NCBI GenBank assembly: GCA_964460785.1
Contig: CAYWQB010000003.1
Span: forward strand, 124,001 to 188,000
Reading direction: 5' to 3'
Source: CAYWQB01 sp964460785
Lineage (GTDB): Bacteria > Chlamydiota > Chlamydiia > Chlamydiales > CAYWQB01
DNA length: 64,000 nt
How positions within the stretch are numbered: position 1 is the first letter of the stretch; each line of letters starts with the position of its first letter. The notes beneath the pieces are model-generated. The model worked only from the letters and a program-made list of their open reading frames with translations, was not told where the DNA came from and ran no database searches. A program made the position numbers and the translations under genes. Positions 52,708-61,485 of this stretch are shown in pieces.

Positions 52708-53235
52708 GTGAAGCATTTATATGAAAGAGCTGTTATGCCCAGATATCGAAATTCCCTTAAGGCTAGTAAAGACTCTAGAGATTCTACCATGACGCGGCGG
52801 ACCTTTTTGGCTTTAGCTGGACTTGGTGCTTTGGCTGGAGTGGGGCACCTTGCAGGAGCTGCTCTTGTTGGATTCCTTTATCCAAATGCAATGAAGGTTC
52901 CCCCTAGCGTCTTTTCTTTGGGACGTCCTGAAGAGGTTCTCTCTGTTGAGGGAAAGTCTTTCAATCAAAAACAGAAGGTTTTTGTAGAGGTTAGCGGTGG
53001 CCGTGTGCGGGTGCAAACAGCAGTCTGTACTCATTTAGGGTGTACAGTAAATGCAGTAGAAACTGGCTACTCATGTCCCTGCCATGGGTCAACCTATGAT
53101 CTTGAAGGGAAGAATACAGGAGGGCCAGCTCCTAGACCTTTAGTCTATTTTAAGGTGTATAAAGGGGCTGCTGGAGACTTGCTTGTCGACAAAGGTAAGG
53201 CAATTCACAACCCTTCTGAAGCCTGGTATGTTTAA
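52708..53235 (+). CDS. Rieske [2Fe-2S] iron-sulfur protein (QcrA/PetC type)
   Basis: This ~175-aa protein has a twin-arginine signal (TRRTFLALAG, Arg30-Arg31) with the adjacent membrane segment acting as anchor. The two cluster-binding loops are 'CTHLGC' (Cys107, His109) and 'CPCHGS' (Cys123, His126), with a disulfide between Cys112 and Cys125. As a bc-type subunit it takes electrons from quinol and passes them to a c-type cytochrome. Tat export needs the TatA/TatC encoded at 37.5-38.6 kb. GTG 52708 or ATG 52735 could be the start; the cytochrome b gene begins 9 bases after. Confidence 0.92.
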   Translation: MKHLYERAVMPRYRNSLKASKDSRDSTMTRRTFLALAGLGALAGVGHLAGAALVGFLYPNAMKVPPSVFSLGRPEEVLSVEGKSFNQKQKVFVEVSGGRVRVQTAVCTHLGCTVNAVETGYSCPCHGSTYDLEGKNTGGPAPRPLVYFKVYKGAAGDLLVDKGKAIHNPSEAWYV

Positions 53236-53244
53236 GGGAGAAAA

Positions 53245-54573
53245 ATGGGAAAGTTTCAAGGGCATAGAAAGGAAAGCTTTTTAGAGTATTTAGAAAAGCT
53301 TCCCTTAACGATCATTCGCTCTATTTTTCGGCACGGTTACCCAAACAATGATGTGGACCGGTCTGAGGTTGTTTTTAAGAACTTCTTTCTACATTTTCAC
53401 CCTGTTAAATGTCATAAAAACTCCCTAAATCCCCTTTACACTCTAGGCTTAGGAGTGATTGCGACAAGCCTGTTTTTGCTTTTAGCAATTACAGGTGTAA
53501 TCTTGATGTTTTACTATGTACCTACGGTAGATCGGGCGTATAGTGTAATGCTCGACTGGCAGGATACAACCCCCTTTGCCATGATGCTTAGAAATATGCA
53601 TAGATGGAGTGCCCAAATGATGGTACTTTTTGTCTTTTTGCATATGTCTCGTGTGTTCTATACGGGGTCATATAAAAATACGCGTCGCTTCAATTGGGTA
53701 ATTGGAGTGATTTTAATGGTGATCACTCTCTTACTATCGTTTACAGGCTACCTTCTACCTTGGGATCAGTTGGCATTTTGGGCCATTACAGTGGGTTCTG
53801 AAATTGCAGGTTATGCACCTAGCATTCCTGGTATGGAACACAATATTAACCGTGTCATGCTACTAGCCTCAACAAATGTAGGACAAGATGCTTTAATACG
53901 GTTTTATGTTTTGCATGTGGCTCTTCTTCCTATTTTGGCCGGAATGTTGATTGGGGTACACTTTTGGCGTATTCGAAAGGATGGCGGGTTATCAAGACCT
54001 CCAGACGACATTTCTCCAGACCCCATTCGTGTTATTCAGCGATCAGATTCCAGAGAGGTCTATGCTCCAGGTGTGACTAAAACATATGGCCTTATGGAAC
54101 TTGTCCGAGGTTCCTGTCCAACGGTGCATAAAGGCCCGCACAACTATGTATTTACCTGGCCCCACCTTCTTCGAGCAGAGCTAGTTGTCTTTCTTTTAAT
54201 TACAGCATTTGTGATGGCTCTGTCCCTTTTTATTGATGCTCCTTTAGAGGAAATTGCGAATCCAGCAAAACCCCCCAACCCTTCTAAAGCACCATGGTAC
54301 TTTTTGGGTCTTCAAGAGATGGTTGCTTATGATGCTTTTTGGGGTGGAGTTGCTGTGCCAGCTTTGATTGTTTTGGGTCTTATGTCTATCCCCTATATCG
54401 ATCGAAATCCAGAGGGTGAGGGAGTCTGGTTTCATCGAAGCAGGTACTTTGCCCTTTTCCTCTATACAGCTTTTATGAGCTTCCAGGGGCTTCTTGTAGT
54501 TATTGGTGTGTATTTCCGAGGTGCCAACTGGGGATGGATTTGGCCTTGGACAGAAAACTTTGCCAAGCATTAG
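53245..54573 (+). CDS. Cytochrome b of a bc-type complex, b and subunit IV parts in one protein
   Basis: This 442-aa protein has about eight membrane segments. The diheme core has His119/His133 and His224/His239 in 'MHRWSAQMMVLFVFLHMSRVF' and 'FYVLHVALLPILAGMLIGVHF'. The quinol-site region is 'GAxDLP.W-like' 'LLPWDQLAFWAITVGSEIAGYAPSIPG'. After it comes the second part with 'SKAPWYFLGLQEM', similar to the PEWY-type block of cytochrome b/subunit IV. Split b6/IV genes are absent, so this is the fused form. The reading frame of the next gene begins just past or within its 3' end. Confidence 0.93.
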   Translation: MGKFQGHRKESFLEYLEKLPLTIIRSIFRHGYPNNDVDRSEVVFKNFFLHFHPVKCHKNSLNPLYTLGLGVIATSLFLLLAITGVILMFYYVPTVDRAYSVMLDWQDTTPFAMMLRNMHRWSAQMMVLFVFLHMSRVFYTGSYKNTRRFNWVIGVILMVITLLLSFTGYLLPWDQLAFWAITVGSEIAGYAPSIPGMEHNINRVMLLASTNVGQDALIRFYVLHVALLPILAGMLIGVHFWRIRKDGGLSRPPDDISPDPIRVIQRSDSREVYAPGVTKTYGLMELVRGSCPTVHKGPHNYVFTWPHLLRAELVVFLLITAFVMALSLFIDAPLEEIANPAKPPNPSKAPWYFLGLQEMVAYDAFWGGVAVPALIVLGLMSIPYIDRNPEGEGVWFHRSRYFALFLYTAFMSFQGLLVVIGVYFRGANWGWIWPWTENFAKH

Positions 54574-54586
54574 GGAGAGTGGTGTG

Positions 54587-57500
54587 TTGAGAAATCGCTT
54601 TGAGAATGGATATCAAATGGCTCTCATTTTGTTATCCTTCTGTATTATTGTGTTGCTTGGAGTCTTCATTTATAACGAAGTTTTCCCTGAGTATAAGCAC
54701 TATCAAAAAGCATATACTGCGATTGAAGACTTTCGATCTGAGATAACAGGAGATCCTACTCCAGAGTTTAGTTATGGGGTCAAACAAGTCCTTATTCCTC
54801 AAGACCACCAAGGGCCTGAAGAGGTGGACCGCTGCACCTCTTGTCATGTGGCTATTAACCTCCCTCACTTCTCTCCCCTGACTCCTAAGAGGGATATCAA
54901 CGGAAATCTTGTGTATGATGAAACGGGTTCTCCCGTATTTGCAGAAAACCCCAACTATATTTGGGGACAGCTGGAGAGGAAGATTGCAGAGTTAACAGAC
55001 CCGGAGGTTCTCTCCTCTCTAAGCAAAGAAGAGAAAGAGAAACAAAAAGAACAAGCAGATGAACTCTATGCCCTTCGGTACCAGAAAGTAAGTGCCTGGG
55101 GGGGCTCCCTAGACGTGGATATGGCAAAAGTTTTAACTGCTCACCCATTCATAGGGGCTGAAACACAGCTTTTTGATCTGCACCCTATTGAAGAGTATGG
55201 CTGTACTACTTGTCATAGTGGAAATGGCCGAAGCTTGGTGGCAAAACGAGCTCATGGAGCCTACTTTGATCGTGAGGTGAAGGATCAGCATGCTCCCTCC
55301 TTCACTGAAATTGACAAAGAAAATGATCCAAAATTTTCAGGAATGTTTAATGAGCGCCCAGAAGGAGCGCTTCTTTTCCAAACGACACCTTTACTTACAG
55401 GCACAGTGATTGAGTCTCGTTGTGTGCAGTGTCATGAAACTGGAAAAAATCAGGTTCTGGGTGTAGCAGAAGAGATCGATCAGCTCTCAGCTTCACAAGA
55501 AAAAAAGGCCTCCTTACTAGAGACGTCTCATAAAAGTGCCTATCTTGCAGCTTCTCGTATTGTAGAGCTTTACCATAAGGTACAAAAAGAAGGGCTAGAC
55601 AAGACCTATCAGTGGCTTCAATCCAAGCTGGAAGATTCTAGCTTATCAGATGAAGAGCTGGACTATTTTAGTGCAAACCTATCAGCCCTTCAGTCGATAC
55701 AAGGGCAAAACAAAGAATCGACTCTTCACTTTCTAGCTAACTCTCTTCAGGATTATTTGGGTAAGCAGGAGCTTGTTAAGCAGGTACTTGCTGGTAAGCA
55801 ATCGCTAGCAAAAGTTTTTCCTGGAGTTGGCTCTTCTAAAAGCTCTACACAGCTAATGGAGATCTTAGAAGATACACAAAAGCCTTTGGAAGTTATTGGC
55901 CAATCTCCAAGTTACTATAAGCATATCTCTCCAGATGTATCAGACTCTTTAAAGGGGTTTGAAAAGGGACAGTTTCTTTTCGTAAATAATGCATGCTATA
56001 CATGTCACCGAGTTGAAGGGCTCTCTCGAGGCGGAGTGGGTCCAGACTTAACAGAGATTGGATTGAGCTATCCTTGGTATATCAAAGAGTCCATAGTTTG
56101 GCCTCAAGCGGATCTTAAGTCTTCTGTTATGCCAAACTTTAGGCTTGATCATGAGGAATTGGAGGGGTTAATGACCTTTCTTCTTGCTCAGAGAGGATCC
56201 AGTGATAAAGTTTCAGCTATGGATCGTACGCTTTCTATTAAGCAGTGGGAAGAAGGAAAGCGCGTGGCATGGGAAAAGCCTATTGCTCCAGATAAAATGC
56301 AAGACCTTGATTATGGGATGGAAATTTTTGCTACAGAAGGATGTAGTGCCTGCCATAGTTTAAAAGGCTTTAGCTCTTCAGTAGGCCTTCGCCTGGATGC
56401 TTATTCACAATGGTTCTCAAAGCTCTTTCCTCAGGGTGTAATTGGCTCAGAGATTGCACAAATTGCCGATCGTTATCCATCTGAGATTGATGATCGAATT
56501 ATTATCGATGCCCATCCTTCAGGAGTTCTAGATACCCTAGCAAAGGAGCACCCAGGGCTTATTGAAAGTTACTACACGCACTTCAAGTTTGCTCGCAGAA
56601 GCAAAGATGGTTTGTTTGCAGAGAAAATGGCGCAAGCAAAAACAGATAGTGAGAAGCAGCAAGTACTAATTGAAGAGGGAAGGTGGAAAGAGCGAATAGA
56701 TCGAATCATGCTCACTTATATTCAAGAGTATGGTTTTGGCCGGGATATCGCTCCAAACTTAAGTTATAGTGGTATCTATCGCAGCACCGAGTGGTTGATG
56801 GGGCATTTCAAAAACCCCTCCCAGTATACCATTCGATCTTTTATGCCTGCTTTTCCCTTTGATGAAACAAAGTTTTACTCCCTTACCTATATGCTGGAAA
56901 CGCTTGGATTACAAAATCAAAAGCGCCTTCAGTCAGAGTTTATTCAGGATGGGTTTCAGCCAGAGCTTGCTTATCAAGAGCTTTGCCAGACCTGCCATGG
57001 AGCACATCAGGGAGGAAATGGCCCTGTGAGTGAAATGCTTTACCCCATTCCTAAAAAGTTAAATGATCCTACGTTCTTAGTCCATTTAACGAAGGAAAAG
57101 GCTTTCGAGTCCGTTCTTCATGGTGTATCTGGAACACCCATGCCCCCATGGGGAGAGTCTAGTGGTAAAGAGTCCCCTGTTCTTTCAAGTGATCAGGCTA
57201 GACAGCTTGTGGACTGGCTGTATGCAGACCTTCCTGTTGAGAGTCAGCAGCAGGCCTTAGCTGATAAATGGAGCTATACCACAAAAGATTTTGCTAAAGA
57301 GTTAAAAGGCGCTAGTGAAGAATCCTCCTACTTTGAGAAAACCTCTCAAGGAGAAATGATTCGCCAGTCTCTTTACTCTGATGAAAATATCTTGGAGGGG
57401 CAAGCTCTCTTTATGGCTAACTGTGCGCATTGTCATGGAAAGGATGCTGATGGAGCTGGAGAGCGGTCTGTAAATATGGAAGATGCAAAGCCTCGAGCTT

Positions 57501-58345
57501 TGACAAACCTTCCATGGCTACGGTCTAAAGATGACCTTCGACTTCTGCAGTCTATCAAGTATGGAGTTCCAGGAACTTCTATGACGCCTTGGGGAGACAA
57601 AACAAGTGCTATGCAAAGGATGCAGCTTGTGATGTTTATTCGAGACCTCAGCCAGCAAAAAGCTCAAGAGGAAGAGTTAAAAGCTCACCTGTACCGTGTA
57701 TTTGGTGAAAGTGAGTTGGTCATTAATCAAGCCCGCGCCGGTAGCTATAATGAGTTGAGTGTGACAAAAAAGCGCTTAGAGATGCTTGAAAAAGAACTAG
57801 TCTCTGCCAAGGAAGAAGCTACTGTATCGCAAGAGATGATGAATAAGGCCGTAGCCCTTTACCAAAAGCAGTTAGAGCTTGATTCTTCCCTAAAAAGTCT
57901 CAAAGAAAAAGATGGTTTATACCTTTCCTTGCTTGAGTCTGTAAAGAAAGAGGGAGCGATTTTTTATGAGATTGCTGCCTCAGTTGTAGAGCAGGTCCAA
58001 GAGCAAAAAGCTATCGAGGCTTTTGAGCAGCTAATTCGTAGCCAGCAGGCTCGTTTGATTAAAGGTAAGTCTTTGGTGTTCCAAGAGCCTTCTAAAGCTC
58101 TTTTTGCAAACCAAGATAAGCTTTTAAACTGCATAGAGGGAGTCAAAAAACACTTACAAAATGAGCTGGTTCGCCTTAAAGGACAGCTACCAACGAAACA
58201 GGTTCAAGAGTTAAAGTCAGAAGTAGAAAAGAGGCTAAACTCTCTTACCACTCTACATACAGAGGTAGCTCGAGACCTGATGTATGCCCAGCGCTTGAGA
58301 GATGAGCAAAAGGCTATTTTGGGCAAAATCGAAACGACGGAGTAA
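54587..58345 (+). CDS. Large heptaheme c-type cytochrome of the bc-cbb3 operon
   Basis: This is a ~1252-aa protein with an N-terminal membrane anchor (about residues 11-31). It carries seven CxxCH heme sites at about residues 83, 206, 279, 470, 586, 800 and 946 (nucleotides 54833, 55202, 55421, 55994, 56342, 56984, 57422). Hemes 4, 6 and 7 sit in class I cytochrome c domains with probable Met ligands ('SSVMPNF', 'GTPMPPWG', 'GTSMTPWG'). The last ~270 residues are coiled coil without heme. It would connect the Rieske protein to the oxidase. I place the start at GTG 54584 or TTG 54587, after the cytochrome b stop and GGGAGAG; the frame is open from 54503. Confidence 0.9.
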   Translation: MRNRFENGYQMALILLSFCIIVLLGVFIYNEVFPEYKHYQKAYTAIEDFRSEITGDPTPEFSYGVKQVLIPQDHQGPEEVDRCTSCHVAINLPHFSPLTPKRDINGNLVYDETGSPVFAENPNYIWGQLERKIAELTDPEVLSSLSKEEKEKQKEQADELYALRYQKVSAWGGSLDVDMAKVLTAHPFIGAETQLFDLHPIEEYGCTTCHSGNGRSLVAKRAHGAYFDREVKDQHAPSFTEIDKENDPKFSGMFNERPEGALLFQTTPLLTGTVIESRCVQCHETGKNQVLGVAEEIDQLSASQEKKASLLETSHKSAYLAASRIVELYHKVQKEGLDKTYQWLQSKLEDSSLSDEELDYFSANLSALQSIQGQNKESTLHFLANSLQDYLGKQELVKQVLAGKQSLAKVFPGVGSSKSSTQLMEILEDTQKPLEVIGQSPSYYKHISPDVSDSLKGFEKGQFLFVNNACYTCHRVEGLSRGGVGPDLTEIGLSYPWYIKESIVWPQADLKSSVMPNFRLDHEELEGLMTFLLAQRGSSDKVSAMDRTLSIKQWEEGKRVAWEKPIAPDKMQDLDYGMEIFATEGCSACHSLKGFSSSVGLRLDAYSQWFSKLFPQGVIGSEIAQIADRYPSEIDDRIIIDAHPSGVLDTLAKEHPGLIESYYTHFKFARRSKDGLFAEKMAQAKTDSEKQQVLIEEGRWKERIDRIMLTYIQEYGFGRDIAPNLSYSGIYRSTEWLMGHFKNPSQYTIRSFMPAFPFDETKFYSLTYMLETLGLQNQKRLQSEFIQDGFQPELAYQELCQTCHGAHQGGNGPVSEMLYPIPKKLNDPTFLVHLTKEKAFESVLHGVSGTPMPPWGESSGKESPVLSSDQARQLVDWLYADLPVESQQQALADKWSYTTKDFAKELKGASEESSYFEKTSQGEMIRQSLYSDENILEGQALFMANCAHCHGKDADGAGERSVNMEDAKPRALTNLPWLRSKDDLRLLQSIKYGVPGTSMTPWGDKTSAMQRMQLVMFIRDLSQQKAQEEELKAHLYRVFGESELVINQARAGSYNELSVTKKRLEMLEKELVSAKEEATVSQEMMNKAVALYQKQLELDSSLKSLKEKDGLYLSLLESVKKEGAIFYEIAASVVEQVQEQKAIEAFEQLIRSQQARLIKGKSLVFQEPSKALFANQDKLLNCIEGVKKHLQNELVRLKGQLPTKQVQELKSEVEKRLNSLTTLHTEVARDLMYAQRLRDEQKAILGKIETTE

Positions 58346-58353
58346 AGCACAGA

Positions 58354-59814
58354 ATGAACCCTCCTGTGACCTATCAAGACCGGCCAGTGAAGCAAATGCT
58401 CTATCCGGCTATTTTATTTATGGTATTTGGAATGTTTGTTGGGGTCTTTTTGGCATTCAACGCATTTGTTTTTCCTAATTTTTTAGCTGGTGAGTATATC
58501 CAATTTGGCCGCCTACGTCCTCTTCATGTAGGAGACGTTGCTCTACTTTGGCTTCTGGCTGCTGGGATGGGCCTTTTTTACTACTTTGTACCAAGGTTGT
58601 GTGGCCGTCCTATTTGGAGTGTGAAGCTGGCGACAGTGACCAATACACTTTTTTGGTTGTCTTTGGTTGCTGGTGTATTCTCTTTTCCCTTTGGAACAAA
58701 CTGGGGATATGAATATGCAGAGTTACCAATGACTCTCGGAGGTTGGTTACCAGTAAAGCTTCTTTTTACCATCTCTTGGGTTCTTTTTAGCGTGAATCTT
58801 TTTGTGACTATTGCAAAGAGAAAATATAAAAAGATGTATGTTTCTCTCTGGTATGTGATGGGAACTCTACTTTGGACTGCTGTGATTTATAGTATTGGGA
58901 ACTTTGGTATTTTAGCAGTGCCTTGGGGAATTTCTCGTATTAATGTGAACTACTTTTATGTACACAACCTTGTTGGCTTAATCTTTACTCCAATGGGGGT
59001 CGCTGCGGCCTATTACTTCATTCCCAAAATAGCCAATACTCCCCTATACAGCCACAGGCTTTCAATGATTGGCTTTTGGTCTATTGCATTTATCTATTCA
59101 TGGGTTGGCTCTCACCATATTATTCATGGACCAGTGAGCCAGTGGCTACAAACAACCTCAATTGTTTTCTCTATTTGGTTAATTATTCCTGTTTGGACGG
59201 TGGTCTATAACTTATTTGCTACCACAAAGGGCCACTGGAAAGCTTACTCAAGTAATGCCCCTTTGCGCTTTTTGATGATGGGAAACCTTTTCTACCTTCT
59301 TGTAGCCCTACAAGGAGCTTCACAAGCGACACGTAATCTAAATGAAATGATTTCTAAAACAGATTGGGTTGTTGGACATGCTCATATGGCTCTGTTTGGT
59401 ACTTTTACCTTTTTCGCTATAGGAGGTACGTACCATGTGATTTCTGTTGTGACTCGTAAGCCTGTTTGGTCAAAAGCGTTGGCAGACTGGCACTTCAACT
59501 TGAGTTTGCTTGGTGGGGTGATCTTTTTCCTTTCGCTGATGGTAGGGGGTTTTTTACAAGGAAGCGAATGGGCACAATGGGCATTTGGTGATACCTATAC
59601 TGCGATGCAGTCAGAGCTGGCTCAACTTCCCTTTTTACAAACCATTGCAAATATGCGTTTGTGGTGGACTCTACGAGCTATTGGAGGCGTTTTAATCCTT
59701 GTTGGTGCTTGCCTCTTCGCTCTAAATATGTTCAATACATTGATTTTACCTAAAAGAGAGAAGGGAGGCCTTGAGACTATTTGTCGAGGGGGTGTACAGA
59801 CATGCGAAAACTAG
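58354..59814 (+). CDS. ccoN: cbb3-type cytochrome c oxidase subunit I (CcoN)
   Basis: This 486-aa catalytic subunit has ~12 membrane segments and belongs to the heme-copper oxidase C family. Ligands are visible: low-spin heme b His58 ('RPLHVGD') and His344 ('GHAHMAL'), the high-spin heme His342, and CuB His204 ('YVHNLVG'), His254 and His255 ('GSHHIIHG'). The cbb3-type catalytic Tyr is probably Tyr220/221 ('AAAYYFIPK'). These residues are all present, so it should reduce oxygen. Immediately follows the heptaheme gene (8-base gap) and overlaps ccoO. Confidence 0.95.
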   Translation: MNPPVTYQDRPVKQMLYPAILFMVFGMFVGVFLAFNAFVFPNFLAGEYIQFGRLRPLHVGDVALLWLLAAGMGLFYYFVPRLCGRPIWSVKLATVTNTLFWLSLVAGVFSFPFGTNWGYEYAELPMTLGGWLPVKLLFTISWVLFSVNLFVTIAKRKYKKMYVSLWYVMGTLLWTAVIYSIGNFGILAVPWGISRINVNYFYVHNLVGLIFTPMGVAAAYYFIPKIANTPLYSHRLSMIGFWSIAFIYSWVGSHHIIHGPVSQWLQTTSIVFSIWLIIPVWTVVYNLFATTKGHWKAYSSNAPLRFLMMGNLFYLLVALQGASQATRNLNEMISKTDWVVGHAHMALFGTFTFFAIGGTYHVISVVTRKPVWSKALADWHFNLSLLGGVIFFLSLMVGGFLQGSEWAQWAFGDTYTAMQSELAQLPFLQTIANMRLWWTLRAIGGVLILVGACLFALNMFNTLILPKREKGGLETICRGGVQTCEN

Positions 59815-61067
59815 ATAAATCCGCTCTTTTTACTGCTATTGGTGTTCTGCTTTTCTTATCTATTTCTGTAGCAATCACTGTTGTAGCTCCTTACTATATT
59901 GATCCTAGCTGGACCACTCCCTCAAGCTCGTATCAACAGCAAGTCTATGAAAAGTCTGATCCGAATCTTTATATCAGTACGTCAGCTACAGGAAGCAAAG
60001 ACATCACCTATGTTTATCATATGCAGCAAAGAAAAACTCTCTCTGCATTTGTCGAAACAGAAAATGTCCGTATTGTAGCTCCTCCAGAGCTTCGCAAGTA
60101 TGTGACTCATTATGGTGATAAAGAGCTAAAATTGACGACTCGTGTACTGCTTCTTTCTGACCCTAGTGAGGAGGCTGAGCCTAGCTTCTCAGCTAGGGCT
60201 GAAGCCAAGGCTTTACAAAATAAGCTAAAAAAAGAGTGGGAGTCGTCGCACCCAAATTGGCAAAAAGAGGGGCTAACACGTCCAGCTTACAAAATCTATG
60301 CGCTGTACAGCCACCCTAAAGAGGAGGCATTTGCTCGTATTGATGCAGATCAGGTTTTTGATAACTGGGTAGAAGACCATTATATTCTTGTAGATTCTGA
60401 TTCTTCTCTATCTCCTAGCCGTCAGGGTGGGTTTGTTTATATCAAGAACCCCGAAGAATATCGCATCCGCCCTTTTCGTTTTGGGCGCCTTGAAGGGTGG
60501 GAGTATGATCCCTTTGGTAGTCCAATTAATAGCTTACAGGAGCTAAGAGAGAGTAAAATGCGCTTTCTTTCCCGCCAAGAGTTGATTCGGATGGGTGAAG
60601 AAACTTATGCGCAAGAAGGGTGCTGGTATTGCCATACAGATCAGTCAAGAACTCTTGTCCAGGACAGTGTGCTCAATGGATCGGATAGTTATCCCTCCCC
60701 TCCTTCTTCAGCCAATGAGTATATTTATAATACTATTACTATGACAGGTACTCGGCGTATTGGCCCAGACTTATCTAGGGTGGGGATTAAACGTCCAAGT
60801 CGTGACTGGCATAAAGCTCACTTTTGGTCTCCAAAGACAAAAAGTGCAGGGAGTATCATGCCCCCTTTTCAGCACTTTTTTGATGATGATCCAAGAGGCA
60901 CGCCAGGTAGTCCTTATGGAGTCCCGAACTGGCGCTTTGAAGCGATTTTCCAGTACCTTATGACAAAAGGGACAAGGATTACTCCCCCACAGCAAGGGTG
61001 GTGGACAGGAAAGGACCCTGTACAAGTGCTCAATATTTTGGAAAGACAGCCAGTGTCACATCAGTAG
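59802..61067 (+). CDS. ccoO: cbb3 oxidase subunit II (CcoO-like), enlarged
   Basis: This ~421-aa monoheme cytochrome has an N-terminal membrane anchor (about residues 10-29). The heme site CWYCH is at about residue 274, and the probable distal Met is in 'GSIMPPFQHF', about 80 residues later. Typical CcoO proteins are 200-250 aa with heme close to the anchor; here an extra ~170-residue section of unknown fold lies between. I chose ATG 59802, with GAGGGGGTG upstream, rather than TTG 59781. It overlaps ccoN by 13 bases. Confidence 0.85.
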   Translation: MRKLDKSALFTAIGVLLFLSISVAITVVAPYYIDPSWTTPSSSYQQQVYEKSDPNLYISTSATGSKDITYVYHMQQRKTLSAFVETENVRIVAPPELRKYVTHYGDKELKLTTRVLLLSDPSEEAEPSFSARAEAKALQNKLKKEWESSHPNWQKEGLTRPAYKIYALYSHPKEEAFARIDADQVFDNWVEDHYILVDSDSSLSPSRQGGFVYIKNPEEYRIRPFRFGRLEGWEYDPFGSPINSLQELRESKMRFLSRQELIRMGEETYAQEGCWYCHTDQSRTLVQDSVLNGSDSYPSPPSSANEYIYNTITMTGTRRIGPDLSRVGIKRPSRDWHKAHFWSPKTKSAGSIMPPFQHFFDDDPRGTPGSPYGVPNWRFEAIFQYLMTKGTRITPPQQGWWTGKDPVQVLNILERQPVSHQ

Positions 61068-61079
61068 AAAGGGTTGGCT

Positions 61080-61265
61080 ATGCAAGAAAATCTTCCACTA
61101 GATGGTGCTGGAGTCTCTGGAGAAATTATGCAGCTCGCTTTTATCCTTGCGATTGCTGCAAGTACTCTACTGATCTTTATACACCTCTTTAGAAAAAAGG
61201 CTCTATCCATGGATGAAGAGGCAAAGTTTCAAATGTTTGAGGAGGATGAGCATGGAAGACCCTAA
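61080..61265 (+). CDS. Small membrane protein, CcoQ/CcoS-like (61 aa)
   Basis: ATG 61080 with AAAGGG 6 bases upstream opens a 61-aa frame. It has a ~18-residue lead, one membrane segment (about residues 18-36) and a soluble tail 'KKALSMDEEAKFQMFEEDEHGRP' that resembles the tail of the 47-aa protein at 52525. It stands where ccoQ (FixQ) normally lies, between ccoO and ccoP, but its tail is more like CcoS. Confidence 0.68.
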   Translation: MQENLPLDGAGVSGEIMQLAFILAIAASTLLIFIHLFRKKALSMDEEAKFQMFEEDEHGRP

Positions 61266-61485
61266 TGTTGAGGAGTATTCAGGAGGAGAGCTCACAGAAT
61301 ACAAAAAAAAACCTGTGACCCCTCTGATTTACCTTCTTTACTTGGTTGTTGCTTTGCTGGGGTTGTTTTGGATGATTTGGTTTTGGAATGGCAGCCGAGG
61401 CCCCTTTGATCCAGGGAAGTGGCATGCTTTGGAAAAAGCAGCAAAGACTACCTACCCCTTCGAGTCCTCACCTGATAGTCGTTGA
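61252..61485 (+). CDS. CcoP-like membrane anchor without heme domains (77 aa)
   Basis: ATG 61252, preceded by GAGG, opens a 77-aa frame overlapping the previous gene by 14 bases. 'EDPNVEEYSGGELTEYKKKPVTPLIYLLYLVVALLGLFWMIWFW' resembles the N-terminal anchor of CcoP ('.. DG..E.n.P.P.ww'), with one membrane segment. The two CxxCH domains that define CcoP are absent; no frameshift remnant follows, and the convergent YacP gene begins at once. The heptaheme protein may take over the electron entry. Confidence 0.65.
   Translation: MEDPNVEEYSGGELTEYKKKPVTPLIYLLYLVVALLGLFWMIWFWNGSRGPFDPGKWHALEKAAKTTYPFESSPDSR

Noticed and set aside
61252..61485. Frameshifted full-length ccoP
   Set aside because: No CxxCH is present in any frame between the anchor and the convergent YacP gene, so the missing heme domains are not explained by a frameshift.
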